A stretch of 61,690 bases of DNA from Lachnospiraceae bacterium (GTDB taxonomy: Bacteria; Bacillota; Clostridia; Lachnospirales; Lachnospiraceae): contig JAAWBT010000073.1 in the NCBI GenBank assembly GCA_022792835.1, forward strand, positions 1-61,690, read 5' to 3'. Shown here one piece after another: positions 43,018-53,333 of the stretch. A program made the translations under genes and the position numbers. The notes beneath the pieces were generated by a model, which was given only the letters and a program-made list of their open reading frames with translations, was not told the DNA's origin and did no database searches. Numbering within the stretch: the first letter of the stretch is position 1; every line of letters starts with the position of its first letter.

Positions 43018-43778
43018 AGCTCCACCTCCTCGGCAAGAAACACGGGACCGTCCTTGCAGATCCGCTTATTCTTCACATGGCTGTGGCCGTCCACATCCCT
43101 GGACTCACAGACGCAGCCAAGGCAGGCCCCGATCCCGCAGGCCATCCGCTCCTCCATGGAAATCCACGCCGGGATCCCCTGCTCCTTTGCATAGGCCTTG
43201 ACGGCACGGAGCATGGGGGCCGGGCCGCAGGCAAAGATCAAGTCCGCCGAAAGGCCGTTCTCCCGGACGGCGTCCAGCACATTCCCCTTTGTGCCAAAGC
43301 TTCCGTCCTCTGTGGCCGCAAAAAAGGGGCCGGTCTGCTCCAATTCTTCTTTCAGGAACATCCGCTCATCCCGATATCCCATGACCAGAACCTTCTCCCC
43401 GGAAAGCCGTTTTGCAATCTCCACCATGGGCGGTATGCCGATTCCGCCGCCGATCAAAAACACCCTCTTCCCCCTCGCCTCCTCCAGAGGGAACCCGTTT
43501 CCAAGAGGCCCAAAGACCGAAATCCTGTCCCCTGTCTTTAAGGCAGAAAATTCCGCCGTGCCCGCTCCGGCCACCCGGTAGACCAGCCGGATTTTCCCCT
43601 CTCCGATCTCACAGAGACTTAACGGTCTTGGCAAAAGCCTGGAGCCGTCCCGGCTGTACAAAGAAACAAACTGTCCCGGAACCGCCTCTTCTGCAATTCC
43701 GGTCGAAAGCCACATGCTGAAAATCCCCGGCGCCAAACATTCCTGGGATAGTACCACTGCCGATTCCTTTCGCTTCAT
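43014..43778 (-). CDS. pyrK: PyrK dihydroorotate dehydrogenase electron transfer subunit
   Basis: 254 residues with FAD and a 2Fe-2S cluster; passes electrons from PyrD to NAD. The FAD-binding RPLSLCE segment, [15 protein letters not shown] nucleotide loop and cluster Cys residues in [12 protein letters not shown] plus a later [10 protein letters not shown] are all present. Coupled to pyrD by a 4-base overlap, 21 bases after pyrF. Confidence 0.95.
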   Translation of the reverse strand: MKRKESAVVLSQECLAPGIFSMWLSTGIAEEAVPGQFVSLYSRDGSRLLPRPLSLCEIGEGKIRLVYRVAGAGTAEFSALKTGDRISVFGPLGNGFPLEEARGKRVFLIGGGIGIPPMVEIAKRLSGEKVLVMGYRDERMFLKEELEQTGPFFAATEDGSFGTKGNVLDAVRENGLSADLIFACGPAPMLRAVKAYAKEQGIPAWISMEERMACGIGACLGCVCESRDVDGHSHVKNKRICKDGPVFLAEEVEL

Positions 43779-43799
43779 AAAAAATTCCTCCCATATCCG

Positions 43800-44735
43800 T
43801 CATCTTCGCTCCAGAGCCCCCCTGATATCCTCAATCATGTCGATCACGGCCTGTCTGGAGGCTTCCCCGAAATGCTCCGCTCCAAACTTCGCATAAGCAT
43901 CTTTGTTGTAGGCGGCAATGATCCCTCTGGAAGAATTGACGATGGCCCCAAGGCCGTCCTCATTGAAATAATGGACCAGGTCCTCCGCTCTGCCCCCCTG
44001 GGCGCCGTAGCCGGGCACCAAAATAAAGGCCTTTGGCATCAGTTTCCGGAGGGTCTTGCCCATCTCAGGATAGGTGGCCCCCACCACGGCGCCCACATAG
44101 CTGTAGGAGTCTCCCATACAGTCTGACCCCCACCTGGCCACCTGCTCGCCCACCCATTCATAGAGGGGCCTGCCGTCGATCAGCCGGTCCTGGAACTCGC
44201 CGCTGGACGGATTCGAAGTCTTGACCAGAATAAACAGCCCCTTCTTCTCCTCCCGGCATAGATCCACAAAAGGCTTTACCCCGTCCGTTCCCAGATAAGG
44301 GTTCACTGTCACAAAGTCCTCGTTAAAGGCAGAAAGGAGCTGGCTCCCCACCTGCACTTTGCCCAGATGGCCCGCCGCATAGGCCGCCGAGGTGGAACCA
44401 ATGTCCCCCCGCTTCACATCGCCGATGACGATCAGCCCCTTCTCATGGCAGTAGTCCACCGTTTTCTGGTACGCCTTCATTCCTTCCACGCCAAACTGCT
44501 CATACATGGCCACCTGGGGCTTCACCGCCGGAATCAGGTCATACACACAGTCCACGATCTCCTTATTGAACTGCCAAATAGCGTCTGCCGCCCCAGAAAG
44601 GGTCTCCCCATACTCCGCCAGAGACTTCTTCACCACCTGCTCCGGCACATAAGAAAGCATTGGGTCCAGCCCCACCACGATGGGCGCATTCAGTTTTTTT
44701 ATTTTTTCACAAAGCCGGTTGATCATTTCAAACAT
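43800..44735 (-). CDS. pyrF: PyrF orotidine-5'-phosphate decarboxylase (type 2)
   Basis: Decarboxylates OMP to UMP. 311 residues, the longer type 2 form. The catalytic Lys/Asp signature is in DVKRGDIGSTS; FVTVNPYLGTDGVKPF and ILVPGYGAQGG match the phosphate-binding end of the barrel. Between pyrC and pyrK on the same strand. Confidence 0.95.
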   Translation of the reverse strand: MFEMINRLCEKIKKLNAPIVVGLDPMLSYVPEQVVKKSLAEYGETLSGAADAIWQFNKEIVDCVYDLIPAVKPQVAMYEQFGVEGMKAYQKTVDYCHEKGLIVIGDVKRGDIGSTSAAYAAGHLGKVQVGSQLLSAFNEDFVTVNPYLGTDGVKPFVDLCREEKKGLFILVKTSNPSSGEFQDRLIDGRPLYEWVGEQVARWGSDCMGDSYSYVGAVVGATYPEMGKTLRKLMPKAFILVPGYGAQGGRAEDLVHYFNEDGLGAIVNSSRGIIAAYNKDAYAKFGAEHFGEASRQAVIDMIEDIRGALERR

Positions 44736-44766
44736 CCTTCCTTATTTTTCATCCGTCACTCTTCAT

Positions 44767-46071
44767 CTATGCCTCTTCATAAACGATTTCTCCGTCCACC
44801 ATGGTCATGACCACCATGCCTCTGACAGTCCTCCCGTCAAAGGGAGAATTTTTTCCCTTCGATACAAAATCCTCTTTCCGGATCACCCATTCCCGGTCCG
44901 GGTCCACCAGAATCAAATCAGCACATTTCCCCTCCGCCAGACTTCCCCTGTCAATCCCAAGGATTCTCGCCGGGGCATGGCACATCCGTTCCGTCAGTTC
45001 CATGGGCGTCAAAATCCCCTTATGGACCAGCTCCGTCATGGAAAGGGCCAGGGACGTCTCAAGCCCCACGATCCCGCAGGGCGCTTCCCCAAAGCCTTTC
45101 GCCTTTTCCGCCTGGCTGTGGGGCGCATGGTCCGTGGAAATCACGTCAATGGCCCCTGTTTTCAGTCCCTCGATCAGAGCATCCACGTCCTCCCGCTCTC
45201 TGAGCGGCGGGTTCATTTTAAAATCCGCATCATCACCGGGAATGTCCCTGCTTGTGAGGATAAAATGATGGGGGCAGACCTCCGCCGTCACCGAAACGCC
45301 GGCCTCCTTGGCAAGCCGCACCATCGTCGCGCTGTCCCTCGTCGAACAATGGCACAAGTGGAGCCTGGCCCCGGTCTCCTTCGCCAGAAGAATGTCCCTG
45401 GCCGCGATCACGTCCTCCACTACATTGGTGACGCCGGTAAGGCCGAGATTTTTGGAGTACTCTGACTCATTGACGATCACAGCGCCCTGAATCATATTCT
45501 GGTCCTCACAGTGGGCCAGCACAAGAACGTCCTCCCTGGCGGCAGTCTCCATGGCCTTTTTATAGAGCTTTGCATCCATGACCGACTTTCCGTCCTCACT
45601 GATACAGGCCATGCCTTCTTTCTTCATACCGGCAATGTCTGTGAGGACCTCGCCTTTCTGTCCCACAGTCACCGCTCCCACAAAAGAGACGTGGACCAGG
45701 CATTCCTTCTTTGCCCGCTCCCTCTGGGTTCTGATCCTATCCGGAGAGTCAGTCACCGGCTTTGTGTTGGGCATGGCACAGATGGTGGTCACGCCCCCCT
45801 TCGCCGCCGCCAGACCGCCTGTGGCCAAAGTCTCCTTATACTCAAAGCCCGGATCCCGCAGGTGCACATGGAGATCCACGATCCCCGGCATCACATAAAG
45901 CCCCGTACCGTCGATCACCCGGCAGGCTTCTCCGCCTTCCGGTTCCCCGCCGGAAAACGCCCCCGGCTCCTGCACTTGGCAGATCTTCCCGTCCGCCACC
46001 AGAACGTCATAAATCCCGTCCCGTCCCGTATCCGGGTCAAGGACATGGCCGCCCCGTATCCATATATTCAT
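44767..46071 (-). CDS. pyrC: PyrC dihydroorotase (class I)
   Basis: Zinc amidohydrolase that cyclises carbamoyl aspartate. 434 residues. Metal ligands lie in DLHVHLRDPGFEYKE and later His residues (VLAHCED, CSTRDSA region, STDHAPHS). TICAMPNTKPVTD is a family mark. First pyr gene of pyrC-F-K-D-E; carA, carB and pyrB are not in the window. No PyrR-type attenuator was seen in the 68-base gap upstream. Confidence 0.95.
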   Translation of the reverse strand: MNIWIRGGHVLDPDTGRDGIYDVLVADGKICQVQEPGAFSGGEPEGGEACRVIDGTGLYVMPGIVDLHVHLRDPGFEYKETLATGGLAAAKGGVTTICAMPNTKPVTDSPDRIRTQRERAKKECLVHVSFVGAVTVGQKGEVLTDIAGMKKEGMACISEDGKSVMDAKLYKKAMETAAREDVLVLAHCEDQNMIQGAVIVNESEYSKNLGLTGVTNVVEDVIAARDILLAKETGARLHLCHCSTRDSATMVRLAKEAGVSVTAEVCPHHFILTSRDIPGDDADFKMNPPLREREDVDALIEGLKTGAIDVISTDHAPHSQAEKAKGFGEAPCGIVGLETSLALSMTELVHKGILTPMELTERMCHAPARILGIDRGSLAEGKCADLILVDPDREWVIRKEDFVSKGKNSPFDGRTVRGMVVMTMVDGEIVYEEA

Positions 46072-46139
46072 AAGTACCTCCTTAAAACTTTGCCTGGGTT
46101 CTCGCTTCTTCTTGTTTCTTCAGGCTAAAATGCGGACAC

Positions 46140-47426
46140 TCAGGCCTTCTGCTTCCGCAAAAGAATAAAGACAATCACGCTGATCCCCATCAGCACAGGA
46201 TAAAAGGTATAAGGAATGATCGCAAGAGGCGAAATCCCCGTCTGCCCCGCCGCCAGAAGAAGCTGGGCCCCGTAGGGGATCAGCCCCTGGGTCACCGAGG
46301 CGAAAATATCCAGAAGAGAGGCCGACCGCCTGGGCGAGATTCCGTAGTCATTGCTGATCTCTTTGGCAATGGGGCCGGCAATCACGATGGCCACCGTATT
46401 GTTGGCCGTCGCCATGTCCGTGAGCACCGCCAGAGCCGCAATGCCCAGCTCGCCGCCCTTCTTTCCCCTGATCCGCCTGTGGATCAGATTCAAGATACAG
46501 GCAATGCCGCCGTTCTTCTTTACCAGCGCCACAATGGCCGCCACAATCATGGAGATCACCGTAATGTCATACATAGAAGTGACTCCGTCCCCCATGACCT
46601 TGAAAACATCCCCCAGCAAAATGGTTCCCGTCCCAAGGCCCGCAAGGAGCGAAAGGATGGTTCCCCCGATCAGTACCAGAAACACGTTAAGTCCCGCCAG
46701 AGCTCCCACCAGGACCACCAGATAAGGAAGCACCTGCCAAAGATTATAGGTCATATCCGTGCTCACCTGATAAGAGACATTGCGGCTCACCACCACATAA
46801 ATGATCAGCGAAACCACAGCCGCCGGAAGCACCAGGAAAAAATTCTCCTTGAACTTGTCCCGCATCTCGCAGCCCTGGGTGCGGACCGCCGCAATGGTGG
46901 TATCCGAGATCATGGAAAGGTTGTCGCCGAACATAGCCCCGCTCACCACGGCGCCGATACAGATCGCCATGGAAAATCCCGTCTTCTCACTGATCCCCAC
47001 GGCAATGGGCGCCAGGGTACCGATGGTTCCCATGCTGGTGCCCATGGACACCGACATAAAACAGCCGATCAGCATAAGGCCCGCCACCGCGATTCCAGGC
47101 GGCAGGATGGAAAGCCCCAAGGCCACGGTGCTGTCCGCACCCCCGGCCGCCGTCACTGTTCCGGAGAAAGCCCCGGCCGCCAGATAAATGAGGCACATGG
47201 TGATAATGTCCTCATTGCCGATCCCCTCCGCCGCCGTCTTAAGCTTCTCCCCAAAGGACCGCTTCCTGTTCTGAAAAAAAGCCACCACCAGCGCAATTAA
47301 AAAGGCCACAATGGCCGGCATCGCATAAAAGTCTCCGCTCAAAAGCCCCACGCCCAAAAACAAAATCAGAAAAATCCCGATGGGCAAAAGCGCTCCCGGA
47401 TTCCCCTTATCCCTTGACTCATTCAT
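46140..47426 (-). CDS. NhaC-family Na+/H+ antiporter-like membrane protein
   Basis: 428 residues with about eleven hydrophobic segments. MSVSMGTSMGTIGTLAPIAVGI and GAMFGDNLSMISDTT are typical of the NhaC/malate-lactate antiporter family. It should exchange Na+ and H+ or related organic acid substrates; the specific pair is not readable. The frame is open upstream, but the ATG at 47426 has GGGGGAGGAG ahead. It precedes pyrC by 68 bases and may be transcribed with the pyr genes, though no functional link is known. Confidence 0.85.
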   Translation of the reverse strand: MNESRDKGNPGALLPIGIFLILFLGVGLLSGDFYAMPAIVAFLIALVVAFFQNRKRSFGEKLKTAAEGIGNEDIITMCLIYLAAGAFSGTVTAAGGADSTVALGLSILPPGIAVAGLMLIGCFMSVSMGTSMGTIGTLAPIAVGISEKTGFSMAICIGAVVSGAMFGDNLSMISDTTIAAVRTQGCEMRDKFKENFFLVLPAAVVSLIIYVVVSRNVSYQVSTDMTYNLWQVLPYLVVLVGALAGLNVFLVLIGGTILSLLAGLGTGTILLGDVFKVMGDGVTSMYDITVISMIVAAIVALVKKNGGIACILNLIHRRIRGKKGGELGIAALAVLTDMATANNTVAIVIAGPIAKEISNDYGISPRRSASLLDIFASVTQGLIPYGAQLLLAAGQTGISPLAIIPYTFYPVLMGISVIVFILLRKQKA

Positions 47427-47476
47427 AACAACTCCTCCCCCTTTTCTTCTGCAAAAAAGCTTCTTTCCCCGTCTTC

Positions 47477-47497
47477 CCATGACACTCTTTTTCATGG
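47477..47497. repeat. 6-bp inverted repeat in the antiporter leader
   Basis: CCATGA, 9 bases, TCATGG. It lies 50 bases before the antiporter ATG, between the preceding terminator and the gene. It could be an operator half-site pair or chance; nothing else supports it. Confidence 0.3.
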
Positions 47498-47500
47498 TAC

Positions 47501-47542
47501 AAAAAGAGCCGCCGTAAACGATTAATTTTTTACGACAGCTCT
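47501..47542 (-). terminator. terminator upstream of the antiporter gene
   Basis: On the minus strand AGAGCTGTCGTAAA pairs with TTTACGGCGGCTCT over 14 positions (with G-U pairs) around a 10-base loop, followed by TTTTTGT. It lies just after the small ORF at 47551-47682 and closes that unit. Confidence 0.8.
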
Positions 47543-47550
47543 TTTCCCGT

Positions 47551-47682
47551 CTAATCCTCTTCATCCTCATCGACAACCGCCGCCGAAATGCAGGTCACCG
47601 CGCTTGCCACCGCAGTCACCGCCGCAACGATCACGATAAAAATGATCAGACCGATTAAAAAATAAAAAATAAACGGATCCAT
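47551..47682 (-). CDS. 43-residue single-pass membrane protein
   Basis: ATG at 47680-47682, TAG at 47551-47553. The protein starts MDPFIFYFLIGLIIFIV, has one long Ile/Val/Ala helix, and ends in an acidic VVDEDEED tail. The ribosome site is weak (GGGGA). A strong terminator follows 8 bases after the stop, which supports that this is a real short transcription unit after dnaJ. Function unknown; an unusual membrane microprotein or type I toxin-like peptide are possibilities that nothing here decides. Confidence 0.5.
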   Translation of the reverse strand: MDPFIFYFLIGLIIFIVIVAAVTAVASAVTCISAAVVDEDEED

Positions 47683-47790
47683 AAGCTTCCCCACCACCTG
47701 TAAAATTTTAGAGACAGCGCCGCTTTTGGCTCTTCTGCCTGCTTAAGTTACTGGGACTATCATAGCACACTTCTCCCGAAAAAGGAACCT

Positions 47791-48936
47791 TTACTTGTTA
47801 AAAAATCCCTTCTTTTTATGCTTTTCCTCCGGAGCCGGCGAAGGGAGCGTCTCCCCCATGGCCTCCCGGAACTTCCAGAGAGCTTCCTTCTGCTCTTTAT
47901 TCATCCGCTCCGGCACTTTCACCACCAGAGTCACATAATGGTCTCCCCGAACATCCTTATTCCGCAGGTAAGGAACACCCTTGCCCTTTAAACGGATCCT
48001 CGTATCCGTCTGGGTGCCGGGCGCCACCGTGTAAGCCACCTCGCCGTCCACCGTCTTGATCCGGATTTCCCCGCCAAGGGCCGCCATAGTGAAAGAAATG
48101 GGAACCGTAGAATAAATGCTGGTATCCTGACGGCGGAAGGTGGGATGCTCCGATACCACCACCTCCACCAGAAGGTCGCCCCGCTCGCCGCCGTTTGCGC
48201 CAAGCTCGCCCTTGCCCCGGATCCGCACACTCTGCCCGTTGTCAATACCCGCAGGAATCGACACCGAAATCCGTTTCTTAGAGCTGGTATGCCCTGTACC
48301 CCGACAGACCGGACACTTTTCCTTAATGATCTTCCCGGTCCCGCCGCAGTCCGGACATGCCTGCTCGCTCCGCACCATGCCGAACAGTGATTGCTGTGTA
48401 TAGACCACCCGGCCCTTGCCGTTACACTTGGGACAGGTCTCTGGCTTGGTCCCGGGCTTCGCCCCACTCCCGCCGCATTCTTTACACTCGTCCCGGCTGG
48501 TCAGCTCAATTTCTTTCTCACAGCCAAAGAGCGCCTCGTCAAAGGTAATGCGGATCCTGGAGCGCAGATTCGCCCCCCGCATGGGTCCGTTATTGGCCCG
48601 GCTCCGTCTTCCGCCGCCAAAGAGGTCGCCGAAGAGGTCGCCAAAAATGTCGCCCATGTCCGCACCGTTAAAATCAAAACCGCCGAAGCCGCCTGCGCCG
48701 CCGCCCTCAAAGGCCGCATGGCCGAACTGATCATACTGCCTTCTCTTATCCGGATCGCTAAGAACCGCATAAGCCTCCGAGGCTTCCTTGAACTTTGCCT
48801 CTGCCTCCGGATTCCCCTGATTGGTATCCGGATGATATTTTTTCGCCAGAACCCGGTATGCCTTTTTTAACGCCGCATCATCGGCATCCTTGGGCACACC
48901 CAGCACCTCGTAATAATCTCTCTTACTCTCAGCCAC
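47791..48936 (-). CDS. dnaJ: DnaJ Hsp40 co-chaperone
   Basis: Stimulates the DnaK ATPase and delivers unfolded clients. 381 residues: J domain with HPD ([10 protein letters not shown]), a Gly/Phe-rich linker, a zinc domain with four CxxCxGxG repeats ([32 protein letters not shown]) and the C-terminal client domains. Fourth gene of hrcA-grpE-dnaK-dnaJ, about 90 bases after dnaK. Confidence 0.97.
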   Translation of the reverse strand: MAESKRDYYEVLGVPKDADDAALKKAYRVLAKKYHPDTNQGNPEAEAKFKEASEAYAVLSDPDKRRQYDQFGHAAFEGGGAGGFGGFDFNGADMGDIFGDLFGDLFGGGRRSRANNGPMRGANLRSRIRITFDEALFGCEKEIELTSRDECKECGGSGAKPGTKPETCPKCNGKGRVVYTQQSLFGMVRSEQACPDCGGTGKIIKEKCPVCRGTGHTSSKKRISVSIPAGIDNGQSVRIRGKGELGANGGERGDLLVEVVVSEHPTFRRQDTSIYSTVPISFTMAALGGEIRIKTVDGEVAYTVAPGTQTDTRIRLKGKGVPYLRNKDVRGDHYVTLVVKVPERMNKEQKEALWKFREAMGETLPSPAPEEKHKKKGFFNK

Positions 48937-48983
48937 TTTTCCTCACCTATCCATAGTTAAATTTACGCAAAGAATCCAAGGCA

Positions 48984-48999
48984 GGCCCCTTGCGGGGCC
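48984..48999 (-). repeat. GNRA-loop hairpin between dnaK and dnaJ
   Basis: On the minus strand GGCCCC-GCAA-GGGGCC, a 6-bp GC stem closed by a GCAA tetraloop; flanking AGGGC/GCCTT can extend the stem. No T-run follows, so it should slow degradation or partly end transcription rather than terminate fully. This would make dnaK message exceed dnaJ. Confidence 0.65.
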
Positions 49000-49028
49000 G
49001 CCCTGAATCCATAAGGGGGGATGAACAA

Positions 49029-50891
<1,863 letters not shown>

Positions 50892-50933
50892 TCATTTCCT
50901 CCTGTATTATCCACTTTACTTCTTGCTGACTGT

Positions 50934-51587
50934 TTAATTTGCAACCTTTACCATGCTGTGTCGTACCACGCCTCCCCGGTAAAGATATCCCTTCTGGAAT
51001 TCCTCCACGACAACATTCTCGCCGGCTCCTTCCTCCTCCACATGCATGACCGCATTGTGGAAATCCGGATTGAATTCCTGCCCAACCGCCTCAATGACTA
51101 TCACGTCCAGAGACTCCAGGGTCGTAAGAAGCTGCTTATATATTTTATCCATTCCCTCTGCAAAAGGGGAATGGGCTTCTTCTTCTTTTAAGGTTGCCAT
51201 GCCCCGCTCAAAATTATCCACCACCGGCAGGATTTTTTCGATGACGCTCTTGGCTCCCACCTCATACATGGCGGCCTTCTCCTTCTCCGTCCGTTTCCGG
51301 AAATTTTCAAACTCCGCCATGGACCGTTTCAACCGATCCGTCAGATCCTCGATCTGCTCATCCTTCTTATCTTTCTTTTCTTTCTTCTTAAAGAAACTCT
51401 TCTTTTCCGGGGCCGCTCCCCCCTCCTGGGCTGTTTCCTCTTCCTCTGTCCCGGGGTCCTGTGTTTTACCCTCTTCTGGCTCCCCGTTCTCTGCGAAAGC
51501 CTCCCCGGCCTCTTCTGCCTGCGGGTTTTCTTCTGAAACCGCCTGTTCGTTCTCCGCTTCCATCTGCTCTTTCTGCGTATCCGTCAC
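50934..51587 (-). CDS. grpE: GrpE nucleotide exchange factor
   Basis: 217 residues. A long acidic, Glu-rich N-terminal region (about 1-80) and a Lys-rich stretch precede the coiled-coil (LTDRLKRSMAEFENFRKRTEKE) and the C-terminal beta domain (FNPDFHNAVMHV). It releases ADP from DnaK. The acidic N-terminal tail is longer than in many GrpE proteins. Between hrcA and dnaK. Confidence 0.96.
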   Translation of the reverse strand: MTDTQKEQMEAENEQAVSEENPQAEEAGEAFAENGEPEEGKTQDPGTEEEETAQEGGAAPEKKSFFKKKEKKDKKDEQIEDLTDRLKRSMAEFENFRKRTEKEKAAMYEVGAKSVIEKILPVVDNFERGMATLKEEEAHSPFAEGMDKIYKQLLTTLESLDVIVIEAVGQEFNPDFHNAVMHVEEEGAGENVVVEEFQKGYLYRGGVVRHSMVKVAN

Positions 51588-51602
51588 GTTCTCTCCGCCT
51601 TT

Positions 51603-52652
51603 CTATTCCTCTTTCTTAAACATGGTATCCAACTGTCCCATCACCCTCTGGAGAGTCGAAACCACCTTCTCATAATCCATCCGCTTCGGCCCCACGATCC
51701 CAATGGTACCCTGGAGGCCGTCCCCCAGGTCATAAGTCGCCGTGACCACGCTGCAGTCCTTCATGCTCTGGACAGGGGTCTCATTCCCAATGTAGACCTG
51801 AATCCCCTGCTGTCCTTCCTCCCCCAGCTTATCCGTCAGGAGGTTGGTGAGCTGTTTCTTCTCTTCAAATACCTGAATGATCTCTTTCGCCTTGCTGCTG
51901 TCAGAAAGCTCCGGATACCGAAAAATATTGGTGGCCCCGCTGGTGTAGATCTGCAAGTCCTCGTCATCACTTCGGATAGCCTCCGCCACCGCATCCAGGA
52001 CCTTTCCCACCACCTCCACATGTCCGCCGGCCTGCTCCTTGAGCTTGGTGATAATTCCCAAATTGATCTCTTCAATGGTCAGCCCGTTCAAATTCGTGTT
52101 GAGCAGCAGGTTCAGAGAGAGGAGGTCTTCCTCTTTTAACTGTTCCTCAACCTCAAAAATCGTATTCTTAATAAGGTTGCCCTCCACGACCACCACGACC
52201 AGAAGCTTATGCTCCTCCACCCGGGAAAGCTGAATGAACTTTAACTTGTTCCGGTTGTATCTGGGTGCGGAGATCATGGACGCATAGTTGGTATTGAGCG
52301 CCAGGACCTTCGCCATCTGCTTTAGTACCTGCTCCATCCGGTCCATCCGGTCAATAAGGAAGTCACTGGTCTGGGCCAGCTCTCCTCTCCCCGTCTCCCT
52401 GTCCGTCGTCTCCAACATGTGGTCCACATAAAGGCGATAGCCCCGGTCTGTCGGAATCCGCCCGGCCGAAGTATGGGGCTGAACGATCAATCCCATCTCT
52501 TCCAGATCGGACATCTCATTGCGGATCGTCGCCGAAGAAAGCTGCAAATCCGAATATTTGGAGATGGTCCGTGAGCCGACCGGCTCCCCGGTTTCCTGGT
52601 AGTTGCGGATGATCGCATTTAAAATCTTTTTCTTCCGTTCGTCCAGTTCCAC
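51603..52652 (-). CDS. hrcA: HrcA heat-shock repressor
   Basis: Represses this operon by binding CIRCE. 349 residues with an N-terminal winged helix (LNAIIRNYQETGEPVGSRT, SSATIRNEMSDLEEMGL) and the family end GTIGIVGPKRMDYEKV. First gene, with a perfect CIRCE element 23 bases upstream. Confidence 0.97.
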   Translation of the reverse strand: MELDERKKKILNAIIRNYQETGEPVGSRTISKYSDLQLSSATIRNEMSDLEEMGLIVQPHTSAGRIPTDRGYRLYVDHMLETTDRETGRGELAQTSDFLIDRMDRMEQVLKQMAKVLALNTNYASMISAPRYNRNKLKFIQLSRVEEHKLLVVVVVEGNLIKNTIFEVEEQLKEEDLLSLNLLLNTNLNGLTIEEINLGIITKLKEQAGGHVEVVGKVLDAVAEAIRSDDEDLQIYTSGATNIFRYPELSDSSKAKEIIQVFEEKKQLTNLLTDKLGEEGQQGIQVYIGNETPVQSMKDCSVVTATYDLGDGLQGTIGIVGPKRMDYEKVVSTLQRVMGQLDTMFKKEE

Positions 52653-52674
52653 GTCTCACGTCTCCCCTTTCCTG

Positions 52675-52701
52675 TTAGCACTCAACAAAAGGGAGTGCTA
52701 A
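52675..52701 (-). promoter_or_regulatory. CIRCE operator for HrcA
   Basis: TTAGCACTC-N9-GAGTGCTAA, a perfect match to the CIRCE inverted repeat. It lies just after the predicted start point and before hrcA. A further half-site, TAGCACTC, lies at 52719-52726, overlapping the -10 box. Confidence 0.97.
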
Positions 52702-52714
52702 CATCCATATGAAT

Positions 52715-52743
52715 AAGATAGCACTCCCTTTATCCTTTGTCAA
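52715..52743 (-). promoter_or_regulatory. sigma-A promoter of the hrcA operon
   Basis: On the minus strand TTGACA (52738-52743), 17 bases, TATCTT (52715-52720). CIRCE begins about 14 bases after the -10, so HrcA bound there blocks the start. Confidence 0.85.
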
Positions 52744-52751
52744 TACGTTTT

Positions 52752-53264
52752 TCAAATTTTCCCCAAAAACTCCGCCAGGCGTTGCCTCAGCCTCATGGCG
52801 GTGTAGGAAATACTGGAGCTGTCCGGGTTTTCCTCCCATAGCTGTGTCAAGAGCTGTCGCAGATTTTCTGCTTCTCCTTCTCCCAGATGGAAGGTCTTCT
52901 TCAAGACTGCTCCTTTATACTCGACCAGATCCCCGCCGGCAATGCTCACAGTCCAGCAAATCGTATCTCCCTTATAAAAATTCAGAAAGACTTCCGCCCA
53001 GCCGCCGCCTTTGAAAACCCGGTTCACGGCAAAACCGTTCTTTTCCATCTGATTTATGTGATCGCACAGCCGCTTTACGGACTCCAAGTCGAATACCATG
53101 CAATTTTTTCTGGAGGTGACGCCCACCGGGTTAAAGGTAAAAGAGACCGCAGTGATCTCCCCGCCATCAATCAACGGGGCCTGCACCCGCCAGATTCCAT
53201 AAAGGACAAATAACAGCGCCAAAATACCCAATGCAATGAACCATTTCTTTGCTTTCTTTTTCAT
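52752..53264 (-). CDS. hypothetical membrane-anchored protein
   Basis: 170 residues. A basic N terminus (MKKKAKKW) and one hydrophobic helix (about 8-28) suggest a protein anchored with its beta-rich domain outside. The body (VSFTFNPVGV, FDLESVKRLCDHI, GGGWAEVFLNFYKGDTICW) is not a family I know. The ATG at 53264 has GGAGG just ahead; the open frame further upstream is ignored. It lies between hemW and the heat-shock promoter, with no obvious link to either. Confidence 0.65.
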   Translation of the reverse strand: MKKKAKKWFIALGILALLFVLYGIWRVQAPLIDGGEITAVSFTFNPVGVTSRKNCMVFDLESVKRLCDHINQMEKNGFAVNRVFKGGGWAEVFLNFYKGDTICWTVSIAGGDLVEYKGAVLKKTFHLGEGEAENLRQLLTQLWEENPDSSSISYTAMRLRQRLAEFLGKI

Positions 53265-53333
53265 GGGCCCTCCTACAATATAGTTGAACTGTCCTACCAA
53301 GGAAATGAAATAAAAATCACACCGGCAGAGTCT

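Noticed and set aside
46072-46139. PyrR-type attenuator before pyrC
   Set aside because: Only 68 bases, no anti-terminator/terminator pair or PyrR-binding loop visible.
46479-47300. 273-codon + strand open frame
   Set aside because: Antisense to the NhaC-like gene; His/Gln/Arg-rich shadow product.
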